From positions 9,126,996 to 9,190,995 of the forward strand of contig OX359191.1 in the NCBI GenBank assembly GCA_947172415.1: 64,000 bases of DNA. The letters are read 5' to 3'. This document shows, piece by piece, positions 11,691 to 36,400 of the stretch. The stretch is from Chondrosia reniformis (Eukaryota > Porifera > Demospongiae > Chondrillida > Chondrillidae). The translations under genes were made by a program, and so were the position numbers. Every line of letters begins with the position of its first letter. The first letter of the stretch is position 1. A model generated the notes under the pieces. That model was not told where the DNA came from, did not search any database, and saw nothing but the letters and a program-made list of their open reading frames with translations.

Positions 11691-14600
11691 AGTGAACATT
11701 ATGCAAATTAAATATAACCGGTCAATCGCATGCATGCATATAGTATTTATATATATATATATATATGCATACGTATATGTTTCAATTATCGATATATATG
11801 TTCTACTGGAGTCTAGGATTCTGATGAGATTAGGAATCCTCATAAGACTGTCATGGTTCAATTGAAGTACTATAACAACATCTTACAATAATGGAATAGC
11901 TGTAAAATAGGTAATAAAAGCATTATATTGTCATTTGAATTCTACAATAATAAACAACTTCAACAAAGATACATACATACTTTAACTGTATATAAATATA
12001 CAAGTTGATATAAATTCCAAAAATAAAGAAGTAATTATAAAGTGTAAGATTACTGATCTACTGTATAACTATATCTTTGTACAGTGCTACATGCATGGGG
12101 TAAAATAGCCCTAGTGTGCAAAGCACATGAAGCACTTAAATATAATTATAATATATGCCATCCTTGTAATCTCTTAGCAGGGATTATAATAGACATATTA
12201 TGTAACTAGTTGCTTGGTATGTGTCTGCCCATTTCCTACTTGCAAGAGTGCACGTCTAAGGAGCGAGCTTGTGGTGAGTAACAATTGTGTATTCGTGCAG
12301 CCTGATATCATTGACTATAGATCTGTATAACTTTGACAATCCGTACAGTGGAATCTGCATGAATGCCTACATACATCTCCAAAAGACTATTTAACCAGTC
12401 ACTAATCATGTACACTTTGTGCAAATATTACTATGTACACATGCACATGCAGAGCTCATATTACAGGCTATATATATAGGCTGTATATAGGCTGGTATAC
12501 TTTATATTTTCTACAAAAAACTCAACTAGTTAAACTTGATTTGCACTAACCCTAAAACAAACAAAGCAAGTAATTTGTCATGTCAGTGAAATCCAAGCTA
12601 AATGAGATTAACAAGAAATCTTTACATCTCTAAGATGGGAATGATAGACTAACTATATTAAGTTATTTAGCAGACATAGCAGACTTGAAATTAAAAAATC
12701 AGTATATTCTTTAAGTACTTAATTCCTGGAATTCTTACCTTGTTATATAGCCAGGATTTGACCCTTTCCTCAAAGACAAAGACACTGAACAGAAGACCAG
12801 CACAGAACGTGTAATAACCACAATTATGTTGTCTGTATAAGTAAAGCCAACTTTACCACTTACAGCTGCCATGTCAGACACATATGAAACATGTTAGCAG
12901 ATATGATTGGATGATTACATATAAATATGATAGTATATTGTAACTTGTACTGTATATATATTATATATATATCCATTAAATGAAGAATTGAAAAAACTTT
13001 AGCAAGCACTTCTAGAAGGAAGAAGGTACAAGTGCGTTAGTACATATACAGCATCTAGCATGCAGCTGTTGTTGCATCATTATGTATAGACCTCACACAC
13101 ATACACATGCATGCACATATATACTGTACATATACACAATAGAAACACAAAGAGGAAGCTTTAGTTTAATGATAATAAAAATTAAATTTACCCTATAGAG
13201 ACTTTAGGTGTTTAAAAGGATATAGGATTTTACTTATCAATTAACTGAATTATGTAGGTGTTAGACCTTTTGTCTGCACTTGAAGCCCATCTCTCAAATG
13301 ACTTTCTAGTTAATAAGTGAGTATTCTCCCACCTCCCACACATCACAGGAGGCATTTCCTCATATTTACAGATATGTATCATGTAACACTTGCCTATGAA
13401 TACAAACAGTCGCTAAGGTTTCAGTTTGTATTTCAAGGTTGGTCATTATACTGTTGTGTGCCACATTTATCAGCAAAGCCTCTGGAATCCTCTCAATCAG
13501 TCTAATCTTTGTAAAACACAAATTGTGAACTAATTGTGTGATTCCAAAAGTCAGCTTTTGTGTGTGTACCAAGGAAGTCTTATACAAATATAGAAGGGAT
13601 AAATTAAACACTTAAACCAGCTGCAAGTGCACGCCTACGCACGCACTCTGCCATCTTTTTATATTTCAGTACAGTACACGTATAGAGATTACACTTGTCT
13701 CCTAATATTTCATAGAAATAGACTGAGAGAATATGGCAGAATTTCTATGAATACATTTTATATATATAGTACAAGTTACAATATACTAAGGTAATATAAT
13801 ATAATATACGTACGTATGTGCCTGTAGAAATGATGTTTTAGATTTATTGAAATTAAGGAAACCTTTATGATAGTGTAGGTTAATAGTTGTGGTGTGACTG
13901 ATAAACCTTAGAGTTTACCTTACAAGTTTCCCTTAAAATCAAACAGTATGATCACAGGTCTTGAAACTGAAGTCATTATCTTGGACTAATCTATACCTAT
14001 ATGTAACCCACGTACACTTCCATTTGATGTGGATAGATCTAATGGAGCCTTGGAATGTTTTCAGTGAGAAATATGCTGCTAAAACAACAAACGTTTACAC
14101 ATTTACATAATGATTATAAAAGAAATACATGCCAGAAGTTGCCTCAGGAAAGACTAAAATAGTGACCCAATTCAAGACCCAGGTGGTTCAGTTAAATACA
14201 TACGGGAATCTTACAACATAATTCCATTACTGGATTGTTAACTCTCAATATATAACTTTTAAGCTGTACTTTACAGTGCATGTGGACATACGTATATACA
14301 TAATATTGTTACACTTTAAAATTGTTCACACTATTTAAAATGTTACTTATAATGTTAAGGGCTTGAGCACTATCTATTTCAGAACTAATGATACCAGAGA
14401 GGGTGATGTTACACAGCTGTTATCACTGGTCTAAATAAAATTGAAAAAGAACGACATCATATATCAGGTACAGGAAGGAATACAGTTAATTGCTCTACCA
14501 GTTTTAGATTGTGGATTGATTTCAACATTCCTAGTCTTCTATTTCATCCTGTGTTTTATATCAAATGATATGTGCTATATGTATCCATTAGGTTTAATTT

Positions 14601-14811
14601 GAGTGGGAGTATATATTTAAAGCCCGTTTATTACTATGGTAACCTTTAAATTATGAAACATAAACCTGTTTTTGGTATCTACTGTGAAGCTGTGAAGCTG
14701 TGAATCTATGTATTTCGATTGCCTAATTAAAGTACATATTTCTAAGATAGAGAATGTATATGAACCTTACATAATTTAGTATATGTAATCATCATATGAA
14801 TATGGACTATA

Positions 14812-14905
14812 TCCTCATCCAAACCCTCATCAAGTTTAGTTCCCTATAGGCCCTTTACTCTAGAATAGATGTATATAGCATGTTGAAAATGGTATTCATT
14901 GAATA
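14812..14905. repeat. Dispersed repeat, copy 3 (partial)
   Basis: Carries tcctcatccaaaccctcatc followed by aagtttagttccctatagg and a trailing ttgaaaatggtattcattg similar to the tail of copy 2. Diverged. Confidence 0.6.
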
Positions 14906-14977
14906 TACGTAGGTACTATATAGTACAAACAACATGTAAGAGACCTAGATTTAGCCATTAGATCTAAAGAGAATGAA

Positions 14978-15085
14978 GAAAGACAAAGACTCCCAGGATC
15001 ACTGTTGAAGGGTGGAATTGCTGTCTAGCCATGGCCCAGTGGAAAAAAGGAAGAAAACTTAGAAACTGTACCCTCATCCATCTCA
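14978..15085. repeat. Dispersed repeat, copy 4 (partial)
   Basis: Carries the aagactcccaggatc and gaagggtggaattg ... ggcccagtggaaaaaagga modules found in copy 2, then a diverged ctcatccat tail. Confidence 0.6.
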
Positions 15086-15671
15086 ATTATCTCAATGGGA
15101 TGTATGTTGAGGGAGACATTGTGACTGAGCAAATCTAATTATTGCAGTTAGAATGCATTATATTGCATATAAAATAATTGCATTAATTATAATGTATTAT
15201 CTTAATTTTAACAATAATTCAGGAAAGTGGTTATTGAATAATTGTGATGTGAGTTTAGGTAAAGTTCTCAGCAATTGCTAACTACATCAAAAGTCTGATC
15301 AAAGATTTGAAACATTAAAACTGTATTAGCAATCAAAGTTTTGTCCCAACACAGAAGCAGTATACCTAGAGGTGTCAGATTGGTTGCTAGGCTTCTGGAG
15401 CAAATGTGGTACATATATAGTAACAATACAGTAGCTTGAATCCTGATCACAGACTACCCCATTTCCATATATATAAATAGACTACCCACCACACCACCAA
15501 GATGGCTCCAAATGAAAATGTTCTTCTCAAAGGCAAAGTGCACTATGCACCTATTCACACTGGCTGAGTGCAGTCAAAATTACCCCACTCAACTGTCTGC
15601 TTACAAAAGTGGCTACCAGGGTTCAGCAAGGTTTATATGCACTTCAATGTTATCCAAACTATATGTTTATA

Positions 15672-15780
15672 AAGAAGAAGAAAGAAAAGAAAAGACTCCA
15701 GGACCTGTATCTTCATCCAAAGCTCTCTCCAGGTTTAGTTCCAGTAGAGTAGGCATGAAAATGGTGTATTAGATTTTTCA
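15672..15780. repeat. Dispersed repeat, copy 5
   Basis: Close match to copy 1: gaaaagactccaggacctgt then ctctccaggtttagttcc, followed by a aaaatggtgtattagattt tail also similar to copies 1 and 2. Confidence 0.75.
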
Positions 15781-16481
15781 TTATACATACCAGTTGTCAT
15801 AGTGACAGTCTGATAAATGTATTATAACACTAATCCAACATTTTAAAAGGTTGCTAATAGACAATGAGCATGCATACCCTCAGGAGATAGGTAGCTACTG
15901 ATCCCACCACTACCAGCTGCCACAGCCTTCTCCTGAGGCATATGTACACCATGCTTGCTCAATTAATTTGCTTTGAGCTTGTGGTGAAGATGTAATATAT
16001 TTATTTCAATCACTAAATTATCTTGCAAATCAGTCACTAGTAGATTAGTAATAGTTAATTATATATAAGTGCCACACTCTAACACTTTTGCATTGCACAA
16101 TCCATAAATATGTGTTAATTTGTGAGTGGTCTGTCAGGCTCAGACATGGAAACATGTAAGTTGTCCCAGAGAAGCAATCTATAGCAAGTGGTTGAACTCA
16201 TTATAACCACATCATCATTATTGAACTCTGGAAACTATCCCACCCCCTCACATCTCCTGAGGAGCACATAATTGTATATTTGGCCATCCCTACTTAGAGA
16301 GAGTACCAGCATATTCTCTGCTACCTGTATGGTTGTATGGTTGAACATAATGTACTGTTCAACATGTAATTGGACAGAAAGTCTTATAATTTCAAGCAAA
16401 AAACACATTGTATAATGCATTAAAGTAGACAAAAGTTATGTGCAAAACTAATAACAGCAGTTTAATGAGGTACAAATCTTC

Positions 16482-27946
<11,465 letters not shown>

Positions 27947-28053
27947 TTTGAGACGGTCACGTGTACACTTGACCTACCGCATACAATAGGTAGCATAAGT
28001 AATTTATTGATGGTCGCCATTTTATTCTGCTGTACCTGCTGAGCTGATCGAGA
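27947..28053. promoter_or_regulatory. 107-bp bidirectional intergenic region (SRCR receptor / RPB7)
   Basis: The start codons of the two divergent genes are separated by 107 bp, so promoter elements must be shared or overlap. No TATA box is obvious; an aatttattgatggtcgccatttt block resembles a YY1-type gccat motif next to the RPB7 side. Function is inferred from position. Confidence 0.5.
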
Positions 28054-29201
28054 ATGTTTTATCATGTAAGTGTACTGCGCTCGAGATTGTTTGATCTTGT
28101 AAGGAATTTATGGTTAAGGTTTATGACTGTAGATATCTCTGGAGCACGAGATTCTTCTCCATCCGAGGTACTTTGGGCCCACCTTGTTGGAAACGGTCAG
28201 AAAAAAGCTCTTTACTGAGGTAGAAGGAACTTGCAATGGAAAGTGAGTTAATCTCCTCAATATGCAGACGTGAATACCGGCCATTTTGATGTGTAATACG
28301 TGTAGATATGGCTATATTGTGGCGGTAACGACCATAGATAGTGTAGGGCTAGGGATAATTCAGCCGGGAAGAGGATTCGTACTGTATCCAGTTAAATACA
28401 AGGTTAGAAGTGGGCACCTTTAAGGGAACATTACTGTTCAGTATAGCACCCAACACTATATGCATGTACTGAGAGGCACCTAATATATCTCAGTGTATTC
28501 ATTGATAGATCTATTCATTGATAGGCTATTGTCTTTAGACCCTTCAAAGGCGAGGTACTGGATGCTACGGTAGTTCAAGTCAACAAAGTAAGATTTGCAT
28601 AACCTTCTCTTGTTGCCATATCAATATGTATCATTGTATGCTATTGCACAATACTTGTTTACTATTGCACAATACTGATTCTCCAGGTTGGCATAATGAC
28701 ACAAATAGGACCTCTCCAGTGCTTTGTATCCAGACATGTCAGTCAGCACACACAAAAACGTGTATACTAGTGTCTACATTTCAATGTGTTCCTCATCTCA
28801 TGTCATGCAGTCCATTCCCAACGATATGGAATTTGATCCAAACTCCACTCCACCCTCCTATCACACTGATGACTCTGTGAGTGCAATAAAATGTCTGCTA
28901 TTGATAGGGTCTGGCTTCCCAGACCTAACTGCAGTATATGTTCTGAGTGCAAAATTGAATGTATGTTTAGAGAGTGGGGATGTTAATTTATTTCCTGTTT
29001 TCCGCACAGGAAGTAGTTATTGAAGAAGGAAGTCATGTCAGATTAAGAATAATGGGAACTCGAGTTGATGCAACTGAAATAGTAAGTTCAATAAAACAAT
29101 AATATAAATCAAGAACTAATTACATGAATTATCTAATCTGTACCTGTTTTTAGTTCTCTATTGGATCACTCCTCGATGACTATTTGGGGCCAATAAGTTA
29201 A
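28054..29201 (+). CDS. POLR2G: RNA polymerase II subunit RPB7, about 171 aa
   Basis: Splicing small exons gives an RPB7 protein that is highly conserved end to end. It starts MFYH (a 12-nt exon 1, 28054-28065), then [99 protein letters not shown] and finally [14 protein letters not shown] before TAA at 29199-29201. The N-terminal RNP-like and C-terminal OB/S1 domains are both complete, and the length matches the family. With RPB4 it forms the Pol II stalk that binds emerging RNA. It shares its upstream region with the SRCR receptor gene and runs tail to tail with cytidine deaminase, only 61 bp between stop codons. Confidence 0.97.
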
Positions 29202-29262
29202 GAAAATACACACATTTTAACCACTTCTCCAACACACTCCAACACTGACGCAGTCACACAAA

Positions 29263-30138
<876 letters not shown>

Positions 30139-30348
30139 CTTTAATAGTAGAGATAGACCTTCAGAAACGAATTAACTACGCTTCCTAACGCAAAAGCAAT
30201 CCCTGAATGCTGTTATTGTAAATGGTTAGTGAAGCCTACACATTTCCGTGCGCCTGAAACTAAAACTGAGTTTATTTCGGTGTCCTCCAATTAGAGTAGT
30301 TCCTGTTGCTGTATTAAGGGATCAAATAGAGTCGCCCCTAACTCCGTT

Positions 30349-31935
30349 ATGAGCCAGGTGGAAGTAAGATAGCGAGATATTGAGTTGTTGATCCATGAGA
30401 TGTGCATGCTGTATGTACCGTGTATGTATGCTCGGGTTGGTAACCTCCGTCAATGCTGGGGGTGCAGCGAGAGGTTGTAGTCTGTTGGTGAGGTCGTGTG
30501 AGAGTAGACTAATGTAGTAATGGTGAATTTCACAATGATAGCAGTGTTTGTGTTTTAATAGCCAGAATCGTGTGGTCCTCGCTTCAGTGAGGACTATGGA
30601 GACTACATAACGTATCAAACCATTGGAATGGGGTTCTTTGGGGCGGTGGATATCAAGCTGTGTCTCCACCAGCCCACTGAAGAACCCGTGGTAGTGAGAG
30701 AGTACGATTTGGAGTCACTGACGCACGACCAACTGCGCGAGGTGCAGAACGAGGTCGTCCTCTCGCGCAGTCTCTCTCATCCAAACGTGGCCTGTTACGC
30801 GTGTTGCTTTGTGTGGAACCAAAAGTTGTGGGCGCTCCAGCCGCTCATGCATTATGGTAGGTGCACCTCTCCTGCACATGACCTGCACGTGACCTGTGTT
30901 ACATTTATCTGTTTCCGGTTGATATGTTGCTTCAGGCTCCTGTGCCGATGTAATGCACTCAGCTCAAAGATTCCAAAATGGATTCTCAGAGAAGATGATT
31001 AGCGTAATACTTCGCGACATCATCGAAGGCCTTCAGTACCTCCACAATCTCAGTCTAGTCCACAGGAGCATTCGAGCCAAGCACTTTCTCATCAGTAGTA
31101 GCGGCCATGTCAAGCTATCGGGACTGAGGACCATGATACCCATGATGAAGAAGGGGGAGAGGGTGAGGACGCTCCACCAGCACTCCTCTGCCACCACGGA
31201 GAACATCTGCTGGTTGGCGCCGGAGGTGCTGGCCCAGGATGCTGAGGGCTACACCACAAAGTCTGACATATACAGCATAGGCATGGCTGCCTTGGAGTTG
31301 GCCACAGGGGAAGCCCCCTTTGCAGGTCTACCTGTTACAGAAGTGAGTGCAGTGTCTCCCTTGAGTGGACTACGTACATGAAGATGGTAAAATCATGATT
31401 TGTAGATATTTATGTTGAAGCTGCACGGCCATCCTCCTTTGCTATTGAAGAAGCAACCGGATCTCTCAAAGCACTTCTCAGAATTGGTTGATAAATCTGT
31501 GGTCTATACCTCTGCTAATCGGCCGTCTGCTTCCAAACTGCTGACATTTTCTTTCCTTAAGGTACCACATGTCATACATTTATAATTCCTTCACGTATGT
31601 ATATCTAAGGCATTGTTGGGTTAGAGCCATGTTGCCTTACGAGTGTCCTCTTGAGGGGATTGTGTTGGAGTATTGCTGATTTGTGATTTGGTCTGCAGTC
31701 TCGTACAGGTCCTTTGGGAGAGTCTATTCTTCCGGAACTGTTGCGTCCAGTAATGCCGTTGGATCACACAAAGCTCACGTTAGCAGATAGTACGTGATCT
31801 CTGCTTTAAGTATCTCTTAATTACTGCTTCTGTAAGGTAATATCCCTCTGTCTCTCCTTTACTATATTAGGCAACACAGAAGATGTCCGTCAAGGTTTAG
31901 CAAAATTAACAGTTTCAGATGCATGGTCTTTTTAG
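30349..31935 (+). CDS. STRAD: STRAD pseudokinase (LKB1 adaptor), about 342 aa
   Basis: Exons 30349-30363, 30562-30856, 30936-31342, 31406-31561, 31699-31789 and 31871-31935 splice to an STE20-like pseudokinase. The N-lobe has VVREYDLESLTHDQ where active kinases carry the VAIK lysine. The catalytic loop reads LVHRSIRAKHFLIS (HRS rather than HRD) and the DFG position reads LSGLR, the same replacements as in vertebrate STRAD. WLAPEVL and KSDIYSIGMAALELATGEAP follow, then LPELLRPVMPL typical of STRAD, and the protein ends TVSDAWSF. The terminal W-x-F fits the MO25-binding WEF motif. STRAD with MO25 allosterically activates LKB1, which activates AMPK and polarity kinases. The very short first exon (MSQVE) is the least certain part. 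Confidence 0.95.
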
Positions 31936-32310
31936 AATATCTCTATTTTAATGCACCATGATCTATCTCTATACACTGTGTATGTGACACTACACGTTCA
32001 TGTTCTAATACAAAACTTATTTAATGTACATTTTATATATGACTCGCAAGAGTTCGGAAGAGATTTCTGAAGAAAATGGTTGTGGTTAAGATTTGCCTTA
32101 TTATATATCTGATGCTTGTAATAGGAAATTGAAATGTTTTGTATTGTGATGTATCATTTGTTACTTAATTCTTTGATTACATTTCATTGCTCTATACACA
32201 CACACCACTTAATACCACAATTGCACACATTCCTAATCCTTTTTTGCTATGTTTATGTCATCAAATTCCCAAGAGTGGAATTTTGTAGTTCATTGAACAG
32301 GGAAAAACCT
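31936..32310. other. Convergent 3' intergenic gap (STRAD / tail-anchored gene)
   Basis: 375 bp of AT-rich sequence between two stop codons. No gene or repeat seen; presumably both 3' UTRs. Confidence 0.6.
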
Positions 32311-33313
32311 TCAGAGGAGATTGTATAGGACATTTTCAACATATTGTGGGAATAAAAGTATAACAATAATAAAAATTAGAAAAAAGTTTAAGAAAAGACT
32401 CAAAATGAATAAACTACTCTTTACTTGTTTGAAACAGCTATACCGTCTTTGCAACCTTTGTCTTAAGGGTCCCATTTCAGTTTCAGATAAATCACAAGGT
32501 AAGTCGGGATCACTGCCTCCAACTTCAGACTCACTGTCACTCTCACTGGAACTCCTCCAATTGGAAGGAATGCTAGAGGCTGGCACATTATTTGTTCTAA
32601 AATTTTGCCAAAAATTGTGTTTTTGGTTCAAAGCACTGGAATAGTCTGCAGAACCTTTCCCATCGACACACCTTTCACTTCCATCAAAGTGGGAGCCCAA
32701 ATGTTTTAATCTCGATGGCTTCAACGGCTGACGACTCTTCCAATTGTTGTTGAAGTGCAGTAAAGTGTCTTCTTCCTTCTGAGAGTTATCACCACCTGTC
32801 ATGTACTTGATGTTCTCATGGTACCAGGATCTTGGCATAGCATTGTATACTGAAGTCTCTAAAGTAAATAAACAAAAAAATATTTCTTATATTAACAAAA
32901 ACAATACTTCTTATATTATACTGCTTTCACGCACTCGTATCAAACAATATCTCATTTAAAAGGTAAGAAAATTAATTAGCTGCATGGTATTGCAAAACCC
33001 CTTGACTCTAGTTAATTTTGACATTGATTACACGCAATATAAAGGACAGTTAAAAGTGCTCCTTTGCTATTTATCTACCTGCGGGACCCGCTGAATGATG
33101 AGACACCCTCTTCGGTAAAGATGGATTGCCTGAAATGGCTAATGTCTCAAATGGCGACAGAATATTCTTAATCTACAAAAATGAGACAATATTAATTTTA
33201 AGATCTAATTTAAGTATCTTACTTCAGTTAGGTCGATTCTATTGTTTCAGAGATTGACATATACACGTGCATTTTGATCAAACCCATGATTAACTTACAC
33301 CAGAGTCAGCCAT
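32311..33313 (-). CDS. Unrecognised tail-anchored membrane protein
   Basis: Three exons. 33299-33313 encodes MADSG, an exon at about 33080-33173 encodes IKNILSPFETLAISGNPSLP and more, and the last ends at 32311. The main exon holds a hydrophilic region rich in Ser, Asn, Lys and acidic residues (SSSESDSESEVGGSDPDLP, a likely CK2-type phosphorylation stretch), then QRLQRRYSCFKQ, and one C-terminal hydrophobic helix (LFILSLFLNFFLIFIIVILL) followed by only about 12 residues. There is no signal peptide, so a tail-anchored topology with the N-terminus in the cytosol is inferred. I recognise no family; it lacks the terminal proline motif of KASH proteins. It is divergent with kazrin (183 bp between start codons). 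Confidence 0.75.
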
Positions 33314-33496
33314 TTTCGTTTGTTTATCGTTCCTCGTGCGTTTTTCTAATTACAGTGCTTTTCTAAAAACAGGGGTGTTGAATTCCTTCAAAGTTGGTTT
33401 GCAGTGTAGGCAGTCCGTTGTGGTTTGTTGCAGCGATCCTTTCAATAGAGGGCGCATTCTATCTACACGACGGGGAGTCTGACACCTAAAAAGGCT

Positions 33497-36400
33497 ATGG
33501 ATGGCGAGAACCCGCTTACTTTAGTCCGCTCTCTAGTTGCCGCAGCGTCGAACCCTTTGGCGGAAGGCCCAGGGCAGGTCGCTTCTTTGATAGAAGAGAG
33601 AGCAAAGTTCAAAAAGCAACTCGACAAGTTGTACAAGTCCATTATCTGCTCTCTTGGAGGAAGTGATGCGAAACTAATGGAAGAGGAATTACAACAATTA
33701 CGAGAGGATAATAGACGCATGCATCACGAGATAGGCCTTTTGCAGCGAATGGCCGTAGACTACAGTTCTCTCACGCGAGATGACTTGTGTCTTCTTCTTT
33801 CCAAGGCCGAGTCTGACCTCAATAAATTCAAGGAGAACCTGACGACCACTCAAAAAGAGAAGAGGCAGCTTTTGACGCAGAAAGACAAGCTGGTGGAGCA
33901 GCTGAAAGGTCTGCATGCAACCATCGGGGAGAGAGACAAGGAGATGACGAACTGTATAACCAGGTTTAAGGTCGAATTTGAGGAACACCTTGAACAGAAC
34001 AAAAAGTTGACTCAAGAAAACAAAGCGTTGGAGAAGGAACGCTGGGAGCTCATGAAGAAGGCAAAGAAACTCGGAGAGGACAAGGTTGGTGTAGCAAGGA
34101 AGCACTCCATTCTCATTGTCACTCCATTATTTGTGTACATTAATTGCCACTTGCCACATTAACACAATTGATAGTGTCTGAGAATAAATGTAAAATGTAA
34201 GTAAGTGTTCATTTGTTGTGTTATCAAGTGAATGGACAATGTGTAAATTGTCACCTTAATTCTTTCTGAGGTACCCTGCAGCCTTACCCTGTCTGAAGTA
34301 CCTTCAGCCCCTGCAGCCTTACCCTGTCTGAAGTACCTTCAGCCCCTGCAGCCTTACCCTGTCTGAAGTACCTTCAGCCCCTGCAGCCTTACCCTGTCTG
34401 AAGTACCTTCAGCCCCTGCAGCCTTACCCTGTCTGAAGTACCTTCAGCCCCTGCAGCCTTACCCTGTCTGAGGTACCTTCAGCCCCTGCAGCCTTACCCT
34501 GTCTGAGGTACCTTCAGCCCCTGCAGCCTTACCCTGTCTGAGGTACCTTCAGCCCCTGCAGCCTTACCCTGTCTGAGGTACCTTCAGCCCCTGCAGCCTT
34601 ACCCTGTCTGAGGTACCTTCAGCCCCTGCAGCCTTACCCTGTCTGAAGTACCTTCAGCCCCTGCAGCCTTACCCTGTCTGAGGTACCTTCAGCCCCTGCA
34701 GCCTTACCCTGTCTGAAGTACCTTCAGCCCCTGCAGCCTTACCCTGTATTTGTTATGTAACTGACATGATGAAAGTATCTTTATAGTATTACAAGTGATG
34801 GCTAGTGTGACCTATAATTGATGGCTTGAATTATTCGCATGTCTTACATCCAGGTGATATTTAGAGGACCTTTCCAGTTAGTATTAGAGAGGATTATGCA
34901 TGCTTGTGGCTGACTAGTTTATAGCATTTTGATAAGAGTAACAGATCTGCATTCCAGTGCCGCTAGCTTCCATCCCACCTCTGTTATCCAATAGTACAAT
35001 TGTTGTGATACCTCATGTGAACCATTTCTCTCATTTGAATTATTAATTTCTCTCAGCTGAACTGTTGAGTTATGTATGTGAAGTTGTTTTCATTAAAACA
35101 TTTAGTGAAGCTGAAATGCCCTTTCTTGGTGTTTGCATGCATACTGCACATTCCTGTTTAACAATTTGTAAATTGTCAACTGTGGTAACTCTAGTCGCCT
35201 TGCAAAAACTATTGATTTATGAATTACTAATTACAGGTATTTACCCCCCAGACTTTGTGGTAGATGTGGATGGAATGTCATGTTCAGTACATGACCACAG
35301 CCAAGGACCTAATTGGGTTATTTGAGATTGAAGTTTGTAATTGAAGTTATTTTCTATTCTTGTGTTGTATAGTAAAATGCCTCCTTTTCATGTTCAGTTC
35401 CATTAGTTGTCTAAAACACCACTTTTCTAGAGCTCTAGAGCTGTAACTGTAATAGACACATGTATGAAGTATAGCCAGTAAAACTTTGGTGGAGAGTGGA
35501 GTGCTTCTCCATTGGGCCAGACAGCTGTAACTGGGAGTCCTCTGTCAGTTGCTCCAGTGGTCCTCATCTTGTCCTCTGTCAGTTGCTCCAGTGGTCCTCA
35601 TCTTGTCCTCTGTCAGTTGCTCCAGTGGTCCTCATCTTGTCCTCTGTCAGTTGCTCCAGTGGTCCTCATCTTGTCCTCTGTCAGTTGCTCCAGTGGTCCT
35701 TATCTGGTCCTCTGTCAGTTGCTCCATCTGGGCTTCAACACCCTATTATATTGCCCACGTATATGTTTGTATATACGTATCTGTACATTACTACACTATT
35801 GATTACTTGTAAATATTCAGGTTGTGTTAAGTCGAGCGGTAGAGCAGAGAGATCAGAAGATTGCCAAGCTTCAGAGAGATGTAGACTCACTGAAGGGAGA
35901 GTTAGATGAAGCCATGTCCTCCTTACAACTCATACAGGACGACAACCAGGTTAGTAAACTAGACAACCAGGTTAGTAAACTGGACAACCAACACTCTAAA
36001 CACTCTGAACAGGCCCCAGGATGGTATCAACTGATCACTTGCTTGTTATTTGACTTGTGTCTGTAGGACCAGAGCTCAGGAAGACAGAGTGCGGACATTA
36101 CAGAGAATGGTTCACAGAACGAACATGGCCTTATAGTGTCACAGACACTCTCACAAAGTATTGAAGGACAGGTAGATAAAATTGGTAAGTGCCAATCCAA
36201 ACTATCAACCCCTCCCCCACTCCTTATTCAACCCCTCCCCCCACTCCTTATTCAGCCCCTCCCCCACTCCTTATTCAGCCCCTCCCCACTCCTTATTCAA
36301 CCCCTCCCCACTCCTTATTCAACCCCTCCCCCCACTCCTCATTCAACCCCTCCCCAACTCCTTATTCAGCCCCTCCCCACTCCTTATTCAGCCCCTCCCC

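Larger units (their letters stand above)
8219..16481. other. Gene-poor 8.3-kb region between the convergent Wnt and SRCR receptor genes
   Basis: AT-rich DNA without a supported coding gene. Open frames here (for example 9293-9559 +, 15512-15772 +) lack family resemblance and credible splice neighbours. It contains at least five partial copies of a dispersed repeat (11.25-15.78 kb), several (ta)n tracts (about 10628, 11745, 12950), and an imperfect hairpin near 15868-15960. A weak exon-like segment on the minus strand at 12740-12872 is discussed in the findings. The 3' UTRs of the two flanking genes must lie partly inside. Confidence 0.6.

Noticed and set aside
15868-15960. Hairpin gagcatgcat...tctcctgag around 15.9 kb
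   Set aside because: Arms are short and imperfect; not convincing as a microRNA precursor or transposon end without expression data.
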